Source: Pseudomonadota bacterium
GTDB taxonomy: Bacteria > Desulfobacterota > Binatia > UBA9968
NCBI GenBank assembly: GCA_021324155.1
Contig: JAJPJQ010000042.1
Coordinates: 1-64,000 of the forward strand
Length of the DNA stretch: 64,000 bases
Direction: 5' to 3'
Part shown: positions 39,096 through 46,950 of the stretch, in pieces
Numbering within the stretch: the stretch's first letter is position 1
How the letters are laid out: every line of letters begins with the position of its first letter
Translations under genes and position numbers: made by a program
Notes under the pieces: generated by a model
Database searches by the model: none
What the model was told of the DNA's origin: nothing
The model's input: only the letters and a program-made list of their open reading frames with translations

Positions 39096-41084
39096 TTGAC
39101 AGCATTAATCGGCCATAGCGCCATTCTGCTCGCCTTTGCGCTCTCACTCTGGGGAATCGCCGCTCCGCTGCTGCTTAACGGCACCGGCAATGAATTTTTC
39201 CGCTCGAGCGCGCGGCTTTCCATTCTCGGCCAGCTCGCGTTCGTGACGCTTGCCGCCTCGGCGCTGATTTACGCTCTGGTCAATACGGACTTCTCAATAC
39301 AATACGTCGCGATGAATACGACGCGCGCGACGCCGATTTATTATCGCGTGACCGGGCTATGGGGCGCTCTCGAAGGCTCGCTCATGCTGTGGGAATGGCT
39401 GCTCATTATTTTTTCCGGCCTCGTCGCTTGGATATATAAGGAGCGCCAGCGCGAGACAATGCCTTGGGTCCTGATGATCTTCTCAATCGTCTCCGCGTTC
39501 TTCCTCGGCGTGCTCGCCTTCGCGTCGGATCCCTTTCAAACGGTTTCACCGGTTCCTGCCGACGGCCGTGGACTTAATCCGCTGCTCGAAGACGCGAATA
39601 TGATGAGCCATCCGCCGCTGCTCTACACGGGCTTCGTCGGTCTGACGGTGCCGTACGCCTTCGCCATGGCGGCGCTGATCGTCGGCAAAGCCGACGAAGA
39701 ATGGATCGTCACGACGCGTCGCTGGACGATCACGGCGTGGTTTTTTCTCACGATGGGCAATCTCGTCGGCGCTTGGTGGTCCTATCACGTCCTCGGCTGG
39801 GGCGGCTATTGGGCGTGGGACCCAGTCGAGAACGCGGCGTTCATGCCATGGCTGCCGGCGACCGCGTTTCTCCATTCGGTTCAGGTGCAGGAGCGACGAC
39901 GCATGCTCAAGGTCTGGAACTTATCGCTCATCATGGTCGCCTTCAGCCTGACGATCTTCGGTACGTTCCTCACGCGATCCGGCGTTCTCTCATCCATTCA
40001 TGCGTTTTCCAACGGACCGGTGGGGAAGATCTTCCTCGTTTTTCTTGCTGTGATCTTAATCGCATCCTTCGGCCTGCTCGCCTATCGCGCCGACTTGCTG
40101 AAAGGCCAGCCGCAGCTCGACTCGATGGTGAGCCGCGAGTCGACCTTTTTGCTCAACAACGTGCTCCTGGTTTCCGCGCTCTTCACGATCTTTTTGGGAA
40201 CGATTTTTCCACTCCTCGCCGAGGCCGTGACGGGCCGGCCCGTCAGCGTCGGAGCCCCGTACTTCAACGCGGCGACGGTGCCGATTTTTCTCGCGCTCGT
40301 CTTTCTGATGGCGATCGGGCCGATGATCGCCTGGCGCCGCGCCTCGCTGGATAACATCAAGCGGAATTTTCTCTGGCCCGCGGTCGCTTCGCTGGCCATT
40401 GCGATAGCGGTGTTGATCCTCGGCGTGCGCGATTTCCTTCCGCTGCTCGGCGTGACGGTCTGCGCGTTCGTCGTCGCGACGATCCTCTTCGACACCGCGC
40501 TCGCTCTGCGCGCGCGGCGGCGGCTCGCCCGTGAAAACATTTTCTCCGCGCTGGTCACGCTTGCGCGCCGAAACCAGCGGCGCTACGGCGGGTTGGTGGT
40601 CCATCTCGGCATCGTGTTGATCGCCCTGGGCATTTTGGGATCGATGAGCTATAGCGTCGAGCGCCAGGCGACGCTCGGTCGCGGCGAAACTTTGGAAGTC
40701 GGGAACTACAAAATCCGCCTGATTGCGCTCCGCGCGATCGAAGAGCCGACCCATTATCGCGTCGAGGGCGTCTTCGACGTGACGCGCGGAGGGCGCGATA
40801 TCGGTGAGCTCGCGCCCGCGCTTAAATTTTTTCCCAACCAGCAGTCGCCGGTCGGACGCGCCGTTCACCGGAGCACGTTCGGCGAAGATCTTTATCTGAT
40901 TCTCTCGGGCTTCAGCGAGCTGCAAAACAATCGCGCGACGCTGAAAGTGCTGGTCAGGCCGCTCGTCGTATGGATTTGGCTCGGCGGCGGCGTCATCGTG
41001 CTCGGCACGCTGATCGCCATCATGCCGGCGCGCAAGCGCCAAGCGGTCGCGGTCTCGTCCGCCGAGCTGGAAGAAGTGGCGTAA
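39096..41084 (+). CDS. ccmF: Cytochrome c haem lyase subunit CcmF
   Basis: The large integral membrane core of the ligation complex, joining haem from CcmE to apocytochromes. The 662 residues contain about 13-15 helices and the WWD motif GWGGYWAWDPVENA. Full family length. The start is a TTG at 39096 with a GGACACGGAG purine stretch just upstream. Confidence 0.95.
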   Translation: MTALIGHSAILLAFALSLWGIAAPLLLNGTGNEFFRSSARLSILGQLAFVTLAASALIYALVNTDFSIQYVAMNTTRATPIYYRVTGLWGALEGSLMLWEWLLIIFSGLVAWIYKERQRETMPWVLMIFSIVSAFFLGVLAFASDPFQTVSPVPADGRGLNPLLEDANMMSHPPLLYTGFVGLTVPYAFAMAALIVGKADEEWIVTTRRWTITAWFFLTMGNLVGAWWSYHVLGWGGYWAWDPVENAAFMPWLPATAFLHSVQVQERRRMLKVWNLSLIMVAFSLTIFGTFLTRSGVLSSIHAFSNGPVGKIFLVFLAVILIASFGLLAYRADLLKGQPQLDSMVSRESTFLLNNVLLVSALFTIFLGTIFPLLAEAVTGRPVSVGAPYFNAATVPIFLALVFLMAIGPMIAWRRASLDNIKRNFLWPAVASLAIAIAVLILGVRDFLPLLGVTVCAFVVATILFDTALALRARRRLARENIFSALVTLARRNQRRYGGLVVHLGIVLIALGILGSMSYSVERQATLGRGETLEVGNYKIRLIALRAIEEPTHYRVEGVFDVTRGGRDIGELAPALKFFPNQQSPVGRAVHRSTFGEDLYLILSGFSELQNNRATLKVLVRPLVVWIWLGGGVIVLGTLIAIMPARKRQAVAVSSAELEEVA

Positions 41085-41104
41085 CCTCAGCCTTATTCCG
41101 CTGC

Positions 41105-41671
41105 ATGCCTATACGCCGCCTCATCCTTACGCTGGCCGTCATTCTGTCGCTCGTCGCTCTGTTAGCCTATGGGTTCTTCCGCGATCCGCGCTATATCCCC
41201 TCGCCGCTCGTCGGAAAACCCGCGCCTAATTTCTCCCTTCAGCTTTACAGCGGAGAGAAGGTCGAGTTGTCCGCGCTGCGCGGCAAGGTCGTCTTTATCA
41301 ATTTTTGGGCCTCGTGGTGCCCGCCGTGCATCGCCGAAGCGAAAGAAATGGAAGCGGCGTGGCGAAAGCTCAAAGACCAGAATGTCGTGTTTATCGGCGT
41401 CGAGATTCAGGACACGGAGGCGAACGGGCGCGCCTTCGTAAAAGAATTCGACATCACGTATCTTATGGGAAACGATCCGACGGGCAAGATCCCCATCGAC
41501 TACGGCGTGTGGGGGATTCCGGAAAGCTTCTTCGTCGACCCCGACGGCCGGATCGTCTATAAACACGTCGGCGCGATCGATCCCGAGCTTCTCGTGGCAA
41601 AAACCGCCGAGGCGCATCAGCGCATCATGACGGCCAAAGAAGGCAAAGGCGAATACCAGTCCATCAGGTAG
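41105..41671 (+). CDS. ccmG: Thiol:disulfide reductase CcmG (DsbE)
   Basis: A membrane-anchored periplasmic thioredoxin that keeps apocytochrome CXXCH thiols reduced. From the ATG at 41105 it has 188 residues: one anchor helix (about 5-24), the WCPPC active site (C72, C75), and the cis-proline region GIPESFFVD. The frame is open further upstream, but that overlaps ccmF and is not protein-like. Confidence 0.94.
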   Translation: MPIRRLILTLAVILSLVALLAYGFFRDPRYIPSPLVGKPAPNFSLQLYSGEKVELSALRGKVVFINFWASWCPPCIAEAKEMEAAWRKLKDQNVVFIGVEIQDTEANGRAFVKEFDITYLMGNDPTGKIPIDYGVWGIPESFFVDPDGRIVYKHVGAIDPELLVAKTAEAHQRIMTAKEGKGEYQSIR

Positions 41672-41674
41672 CGA

Positions 41675-41766
41675 GGAGTGAGCCGTGAGGCGTGAGAAGT
41701 TAAAAGCCGTATTGCTCGGAGTATTTCTCTCACTTCTCACTGCTCACTTACTCACTTACTCACTCC
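41675..41766. repeat. Self-complementary GTGAG-word array running into ccmH
   Basis: GTGAGAAGT (41692-41700) and ACTTCTCAC (41732-41740) are exact reverse complements. Flanking words GAGTGAGCCGTGAGGC and TGCTCACTTACTCACTTACTCACTCC extend both arms imperfectly. The left arm includes the ccmH GTG start (41685), and the right arm encodes its signal-peptide core. Confidence 0.7.
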
Positions 41767-43307
41767 ACGCGACGCAGCCGGCCGACGTCGAACAACAGGC
41801 GCACGCGATCGCGGCCGAGCTGCGCTGCCCCGTGTGTCAGAATCTCTCAGTCGCCGACTCCCCTTCCGAGCTTGCGCAGCAGATGCGCGCGTCGATCGAG
41901 GAGCAGCTGCGCCAGGGAAAAAGTCCCGACGAAGTGAAACGATTCTTCGTCTCCAAATACGGCGACTGGGTCCTGCTCGCGCCGCCGGCGAAAGGCTTCA
42001 ATCTAATTTTATGGCTGTTGCCGGCGGTCGCGGCGCTTTGCGGGGTGATTCTCGTCGGATTCGCGCTCAGGCGCTGGGCGCGTAAAAAAGCCGTCCAGCC
42101 GACCGATGCGGCATATCCATCGCCGCCCGCCGGCGAGGACCGGCGCGACTTTCTCGCTGCCGAGCAAGCGCGGCTCGACACCGAGATGAGAGAGCTCGAC
42201 TTCGATTTTCAAGCCGGGAAACTCTCGGACGCGGACTATGCCGCCCTTAGCGGCGAGCTGAAGGTGCAGGAAGCGGCGGTCGGCAAACAGCTTGCGGCCG
42301 TTCCGCAATATATCGCGCCGCGGCACCCGGCGGAGAAACCCAAGGCTCGGGCCGGAAGCGAGGCGCGCGCGCCCAAAAACTGGCAGCTCGCGACGGGCGC
42401 GGCTTTTCTGCTGCTACTCGGACTCGGCCTCGGCGTCCTTCTGACGCAATCGGTACGCTCGCGCGACTCCGGCGATACCATGACCGGCGATTTCCTTACC
42501 GGCACCCAGGCCGCCGGACCGCAAGAGGCAACGCTCGCGCGCGGACGCGCAGCGATAGAAAAGGGCGACTTCCCGCAGGCCATCGAGGCGTTCAAGCAAG
42601 TTTTGACCGCCGATCCGAATAATCCGGAAGCGCTCGCCTACATGGGTATCATGCTGTCGCAGGCGGGCCACAAGGACGGCGCGCTCACCGCGTTCGACCG
42701 CTCCCTCGCCGCCGATCCCAACTTTCCGCTCGCTCTCTGGGGCAAAGGCATGCTCCTCTACCGCACGGGCGGCGATCCGGTCGAAGCGCGGCGGCTGTTG
42801 GAGAAAGTCTCGAGTATGATGCCGGCCGGGCCGGAAAAGACCGAGGTGCAAAACGCGCTCACCCAGATAAGTCAATCGCCGGGCGCGCCAACAACCGCGG
42901 CGGCAAAACCGGAATCTGTCCCACAGGCCGGCACGGGCAGCGCGGCGGCGGAAGGACAAATTGCGGGTGTGATCGATGTCGACGCAAAAGCCAAAGCGAA
43001 CCTGGACGCGCGCGCGGTGCTGTTCATCATCGCCAAGCCGTCCCGCGGCGGCGGCCCGCCGCTGGCGGTGAAAAAAGTCCCGTCGCCCAAGTTTCCGTTT
43101 TCCTATTCGCTGAGCGCAAAAGATGTCATGATGCCGGGGGCGGTCTTCTCAGGAAAACTTTATGTCACGGCCCGCCTCGACAAGGACGGCGACCCGTTGA
43201 CGCACAGTCCGGAAGATCTCGCGGGAGAGTACAGTAAGAATCCGGTCGATGTGGGTTCCAAAAAAGTCGACTTCGTGCTCGCCCCGGCCCGCCCGGATGC
43301 GCGTTGA
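41685..43307 (+). CDS. ccmH: CcmH-CcmI (CycH) fusion, cytochrome c maturation
   Basis: The 540 residues join two ccm functions. A signal-like helix (5-28) precedes the CcmH domain with redox pair C48 and C51 in LRCPVCQNLS, then a membrane helix (about 105-128). A CcmI-type N-terminal region follows, a second helix (about 218-240), TPR repeats (about 270-360) that would bind apocytochrome C-termini, and a C-terminal CycH-like beta domain (about 410-535). CcmH reduces apocytochromes or CcmG mixed disulfides. Such fusions occur in several proteobacteria. The signal peptide is encoded by a short-word repeat. Last gene of the ccm operon. Confidence 0.92.
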   Translation: MRREKLKAVLLGVFLSLLTAHLLTYSLHATQPADVEQQAHAIAAELRCPVCQNLSVADSPSELAQQMRASIEEQLRQGKSPDEVKRFFVSKYGDWVLLAPPAKGFNLILWLLPAVAALCGVILVGFALRRWARKKAVQPTDAAYPSPPAGEDRRDFLAAEQARLDTEMRELDFDFQAGKLSDADYAALSGELKVQEAAVGKQLAAVPQYIAPRHPAEKPKARAGSEARAPKNWQLATGAAFLLLLGLGLGVLLTQSVRSRDSGDTMTGDFLTGTQAAGPQEATLARGRAAIEKGDFPQAIEAFKQVLTADPNNPEALAYMGIMLSQAGHKDGALTAFDRSLAADPNFPLALWGKGMLLYRTGGDPVEARRLLEKVSSMMPAGPEKTEVQNALTQISQSPGAPTTAAAKPESVPQAGTGSAAAEGQIAGVIDVDAKAKANLDARAVLFIIAKPSRGGGPPLAVKKVPSPKFPFSYSLSAKDVMMPGAVFSGKLYVTARLDKDGDPLTHSPEDLAGEYSKNPVDVGSKKVDFVLAPARPDAR

Positions 43308-43332
43308 CTTCAAACACCGGATATCGTAAAAA
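43304..43332 (+). promoter_or_regulatory. Candidate sigma-70 promoter for the small peptide genes
   Basis: TTGACT (43304-43309), overlapping the ccmH stop codon, is followed after 17 bases by TAAAAA(T) (43327-43332). The ATG of the next gene is about 35 bases downstream. This suggests that the peptide genes are transcribed separately from ccm. Confidence 0.45.
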
Positions 43333-43367
43333 TACGGCGTTCAGTTCCATTCAGACGAGGTACGAAA

Positions 43368-43703
43368 ATGACAAAGAAAAGCCGAACGGGAAATGCCGAA
43401 CTCGATATCCGCGTCGCTGCGTTTACGGAATCTTCGGGTCTCTCGCCGACCTCGCTGCTGCAAACGATCGAGACCTGGCGCCGCTTGCAGTCCGGCGCGA
43501 GCGCCAAGAAATCACCTCTCTACTCCCAAGAGATTAACAGTGCGGAGGGGGTCATGGATGATATAAAGACAACCGCCGAGACCTTCGTCGAGAGTTCACG
43601 GCTTTCCCACACGGCCCTTCGGCGCGTGCTCGAAGCATGGCGTCGCCTGCAGTCCGGCGCGAGCGACAAGAAAACGCCGGCCTACTCGAATATCGAAGAT
43701 TAG
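43368..43703 (+). CDS. Tandem small peptide gene with two WRRLQSGAS units
   Basis: An unrecognised 111-residue product made of two homologous units. Each has a predicted amphipathic helix (SGLSPTSLLQTIETW; SRLSHTALRRVLEAW), then RRLQSGAS(A/D)KK(S/T)P and a YS-containing tail. Third-base differences between units with conserved residues point to selection on the peptide. An internal ATG at 43554 has its own GGAGGGGG four bases upstream, so unit two (49 residues, ending 43703) could be made alone. No signal peptide or membrane segment. A third unit follows at 43740 in the same frame after two stop codons. Function unknown. Confidence 0.65.
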   Translation: MTKKSRTGNAELDIRVAAFTESSGLSPTSLLQTIETWRRLQSGASAKKSPLYSQEINSAEGVMDDIKTTAETFVESSRLSHTALRRVLEAWRRLQSGASDKKTPAYSNIED

Positions 43704-43739
43704 GAAGAGCGCCGTATGTGGATATAAGTCCGGAACTTC

Positions 43740-43856
43740 ATGGAACTCTCCGGCCTTTCCCGCGAAGCTCTCCTGCGGCTCATCGAAAATTGGCGTCGGC
43801 TTCAATCCGGCGCGAGCGATAAGAAGACACCCGGTTACTCGGCCACTGAGGATTAA
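43740..43856 (+). CDS. Third WRRLQSGAS small peptide (38 residues)
   Basis: Too short for most gene finders. Its codons diverge from the two upstream units mainly at third positions while WRRLQSGASDKKTP and the YSxxED ending are kept. It starts MELSGLSREALLRL. The ribosome binding site is weak (CCGGAAC region). It lies in the same reading frame as the preceding gene, separated by TAG (43701) and TAA (43725), so it may be an independent peptide or a unit cut off by stop codons. Function unknown. Confidence 0.55.
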   Translation: MELSGLSREALLRLIENWRRLQSGASDKKTPGYSATED

Positions 43857-43872
43857 TTCACCCGGTTTCCCG

Positions 43873-44676
43873 ATGAGCGACGGCGCGCCAGGCTCCAATC
43901 CCGTCTCGGACATGCGGGACCTGCTGGCGCGAGGCTACGTCGCCCCTTCTCCGTCCCAGGCGCTCGAAAGAATGCGCCAAAGATTTTGCTGCGAGCTTAC
44001 CGTGCGCGGCAGCGACTGCGCCGGTATCGCAACGCTGCGGCGCTTGATCGCGTCGATGGACGCCGACGGTCGTTACGCTCGATCGCTTCTGATCACCGCG
44101 CCCCATACCCATTGGGGCGAGCAAACGATCATCGAATCGTTCGACGCGGACCGCCGGATGTATCTCATAGGGGCGCAATCGGCAACGGCGGTCGCGCCCT
44201 ATTCATTCGTCTTTTCCGCCAAAGGACCGATCGCTTACGAGTGGGCCGGCGACAGCGTGCCGCTCGTCCGCGCGGAAATCGAAACAGCGAAAACATTCAT
44301 CGACCGCCTCAACGCTTTGGTCGTCACCGAGTTTCCGGAATTGCCGATTCCTTTGGGCGTGACGATCGACCATCGGTTCAAAAAATCGATCTTCGACGCG
44401 CAGATCTTCGCCTTCGCCGAGACGCCTCCGCCCGGCGGCGATGGTCCATCGATTGTTCGCGCGTTCGTGGAGTCGGTCGTCGAAGCAAATCCCCTCTACC
44501 CAGGAGCGCTTCAGGCGGCCTGGTTTTCGGCTACGGACGAGGCGCTCTCGGATGCAGGCATGGATAACCGCCAGCGCGCCGCGCTCGCGCGGCTGGAAAG
44601 CATTCTCGCTGAGCAACCGCCGGAAGACGCGCTCAGATTCGTAGAAGAGTTGGAATCCTACCTGCGCGGGAAATAG
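43873..44676 (+). CDS. Unknown protein, 267 residues, downstream of the small peptides
   Basis: I do not recognise this family. The composition is that of a soluble globular alpha/beta protein with no signal peptide or transmembrane segment. Noticeable segments are FCCELTVRGSDCAG with three cysteines (about 38-50) and an acidic C-terminal helix. It begins 17 bases after the third peptide stop on the same strand, so it is probably in the same unit. It converges with ppiB, with only 10 bases between. A role with the peptides is possible only by association. Confidence 0.65.
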   Translation: MSDGAPGSNPVSDMRDLLARGYVAPSPSQALERMRQRFCCELTVRGSDCAGIATLRRLIASMDADGRYARSLLITAPHTHWGEQTIIESFDADRRMYLIGAQSATAVAPYSFVFSAKGPIAYEWAGDSVPLVRAEIETAKTFIDRLNALVVTEFPELPIPLGVTIDHRFKKSIFDAQIFAFAETPPPGGDGPSIVRAFVESVVEANPLYPGALQAAWFSATDEALSDAGMDNRQRAALARLESILAEQPPEDALRFVEELESYLRGK

Positions 44677-44686
44677 CCCGCTCTTC

Positions 44687-45214
44687 TTACGATACAAGCT
44701 TGACCGAATGGATGACGACCGGCTCGACCGGGACGTCCTGGTGCAGGCCACGGTTGCCCGTGCGCACCTTCTCGATCTTATGAACGACGTCCATTCCTTC
44801 CGTTACCTGTCCGAAGACCGCGTAACCGTAGCCGTCCGGGCTGGTATTTTTATGGTCGAGGAAATCGTTGTCGGTGACGTTGATGAAAAATTGAGAAGTT
44901 GCGCTGTCGACGACATTCGTGCGCGCCATCGCGAGTGTCCCGCTCTTATTTTTCAGGCCGTTGGTCGCCTCGTTTTTGATCGGCGCTTTAGACTTTTTCT
45001 GCTTCATGTCCTTGTCGAAACCGCCGCCCTGGATCATGAAGCGCGGGATGACGCGGTGAAAAATCAGACCGTCGAAAAATCCCTCTTTGACGTAGCTCAA
45101 AAAGTTTTCGGCGGTGACCGGCGCTTTGTCGGCGAAGATCTCCGCGGAAAAGTCGCCCGTGCTGGTCGAGAAGCGAACAATCGGGTTCGCCGTCGCTGGA
45201 TGAGTTTCTGCCAT
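44687..45214 (-). CDS. ppiB: Cyclophilin-type peptidyl-prolyl cis-trans isomerase
   Basis: Catalyses proline isomerisation during folding. The 175 residues lack a signal peptide, so it is cytosolic. Diagnostic segments are [16 protein letters not shown] (with the catalytic Arg), [16 protein letters not shown] and [14 protein letters not shown]. Typical small bacterial cyclophilin. It is divergent from the PaaK-like gene and convergent with the unknown gene before it. Confidence 0.96.
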   Translation of the reverse strand: MAETHPATANPIVRFSTSTGDFSAEIFADKAPVTAENFLSYVKEGFFDGLIFHRVIPRFMIQGGGFDKDMKQKKSKAPIKNEATNGLKNKSGTLAMARTNVVDSATSQFFINVTDNDFLDHKNTSPDGYGYAVFGQVTEGMDVVHKIEKVRTGNRGLHQDVPVEPVVIHSVKLVS

Positions 45215-45248
45215 AAAGCCTCCGGGTTGTTTCTGAATTCATACTACA

Positions 45249-46940
45249 TTGATTCAATATCCGATGAAAGACGAGGCCGGGTTGCGCGCAAACGCCGGCG
45301 ATGATAGCAGCCGTGTGAAGCGGAACGACCCGATGGCGATCGCGGCGCTAAACAAGCTCAAAAAACATTTCGTGTTTCGCAGAGACCTGGCGCGGATTCT
45401 CGCGCGCCGGCTGCGTCCGCAGGACTGCGCCGACATCATCCGCGGACAGATCGCTCGACGCGATGCGAATTTTCTCCTTCGCGTCGACCGCGACGTCTAC
45501 CGAAATCCGCGGAGCCCTTATCTGGCGCTGCTCCGCGATGCTGCAATCGGATTGGAAGACATTCGCATGTCTATCGAACGCAGCGGGTTGGAGGGTACGC
45601 TGATCGAATTGCGCGACGCCGGCGTTTACTTAAGCTTCGAGGAATATAAGGGCCGAGCGCCGATCGTCCGCGGCGGACGGACCTACCGTATCGATCCCGC
45701 CGATTTCGCCGTGCAGCGTTCGGCGGTCACGTACGAAAGCACGACCGGCGGCTCCACCGGACCGGCGGTGCGCGTGGCGCAGAGCCTGGAGCAACAGGCG
45801 GAGCAGGCGATTTATACCGGGTTGATTTCCGACCTCTGGATGCCGCCGAATTGCAAGACTGCGCTCTGGCGCTCGGAGCCACCGAACGCGAGCGTCAACG
45901 CGCTGCTCCGCTTGAGCCTCATCGGACAACCGCCCGCGGCGTGGTTCACGCCGATGCTGAGCGGGACCGAGCGCCCCTCCTGGCAGAGCCGCGCGCTGCT
46001 CAAAAGCACGCTGCGCGCGATGCGGCGGCAGGGCTTGGCCATTCCCAATCCCGAATATGTTCCGCTCAACGAAGCGCACCGCATCGCCGCATGGGTCGCG
46101 TCTGAAAAGGGCGCCGGTATTACGACCATGATCCAGTGCAACGTAAGCAGCGCCGTGCGCGTGTGCGCGGCCGCGCGCGAGCGCGGCCTCGACATCGCGG
46201 GCGCGCGCTTTTTTATGCTCAGCGAGCCGCTCACCGAGCCGAAACGGCGCGAGATCGAGGCCGCGGGCGCGGTGCCGATCTCGGTTTACAGCGCAGTCGA
46301 CGCGGGCCGCTTGGCGATTCCGTGCCTGAACCCGACGTCTGCCGACGACATGCACGTCTGCAAAGATATCGTCGCGATCATCTCGCGGCGCCGGCTGCAC
46401 CCGGGAACGGATGAAACAATCGACGCTTTGCTGATCACGACGCTGGGGCCTTTGAATCCACGGTTTCTGTTGAACGTTGAGTTCGACGACTTCGGCGTTC
46501 TCGAGAATCGCGACTGCGGCTGCGCGGTCGCCCGCCTCGGCCTCGATCAGCACGTGAGCCGCGTGCGTAGTTTTGCCAAGCTCACCGCCGAAGGCACCGC
46601 GATTACGTCCGCCTACGTCGCCTCTATTATTGAAGAGGCGCTACCGCGGCGATTCGGCGGTGCGAGCGTAGATTACCAGCTGGTCGAGGAAGACCGCGGC
46701 AGCACAACGCGGCTGACGATCGTTGTCAGCCGGCGTGTCGGCGACATCGTCGACGGCGATATTATCGCGGAGTTTTTACAGCAGGTGCGGGCGCATCCGG
46801 CCCTCCGCGAAGCGAGCCGCCTCTGGCGGGATTCGCACGCCCTGCGCGTCGTGCGCGCCGAACCAATTCTTACGCCTCGCGGCAAGCTCATGCCCGTGCG
46901 CGTGCTGCGCGATTACGAGCCCTCCCCGCTTCCGGCATAG
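45249..46940 (+). CDS. PaaK/CapK-like adenylate-forming enzyme
   Basis: A cytosolic member of the phenylacetate-CoA ligase-like branch of the AMP-forming superfamily, 563 residues from the first possible start. The adenylation loop is YESTTGGSTGPAVRV (about 158-172), a variant of TSGSTGxP. A later SEPLTEPKRREIE and the C-terminal domain with ILTPRGKLMPVRV fit the family. Substrate unknown. The start is uncertain: TTG 45249, ATG 45264 or ATG 45333; none has a strong ribosome site. No CoA-pathway genes adjoin. Its neighbours are ppiB and a UbiD-family gene in convergent orientation. Confidence 0.75.
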   Translation: MIQYPMKDEAGLRANAGDDSSRVKRNDPMAIAALNKLKKHFVFRRDLARILARRLRPQDCADIIRGQIARRDANFLLRVDRDVYRNPRSPYLALLRDAAIGLEDIRMSIERSGLEGTLIELRDAGVYLSFEEYKGRAPIVRGGRTYRIDPADFAVQRSAVTYESTTGGSTGPAVRVAQSLEQQAEQAIYTGLISDLWMPPNCKTALWRSEPPNASVNALLRLSLIGQPPAAWFTPMLSGTERPSWQSRALLKSTLRAMRRQGLAIPNPEYVPLNEAHRIAAWVASEKGAGITTMIQCNVSSAVRVCAAARERGLDIAGARFFMLSEPLTEPKRREIEAAGAVPISVYSAVDAGRLAIPCLNPTSADDMHVCKDIVAIISRRRLHPGTDETIDALLITTLGPLNPRFLLNVEFDDFGVLENRDCGCAVARLGLDQHVSRVRSFAKLTAEGTAITSAYVASIIEEALPRRFGGASVDYQLVEEDRGSTTRLTIVVSRRVGDIVDGDIIAEFLQQVRAHPALREASRLWRDSHALRVVRAEPILTPRGKLMPVRVLRDYEPSPLPA

Positions 46941-46950
46941 GTTGCGTCCT

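Noticed and set aside
43637-43822. Alternative frame across the second and third peptide units
   Set aside because: It does not preserve the repeated WRRLQSGAS residues; the selected frame does.
43368-46940. A ribosomally made, modified peptide (RiPP) cluster
   Set aside because: No leader protease, radical-SAM, YcaO or exporter gene is present; repeated small peptides alone do not establish it.
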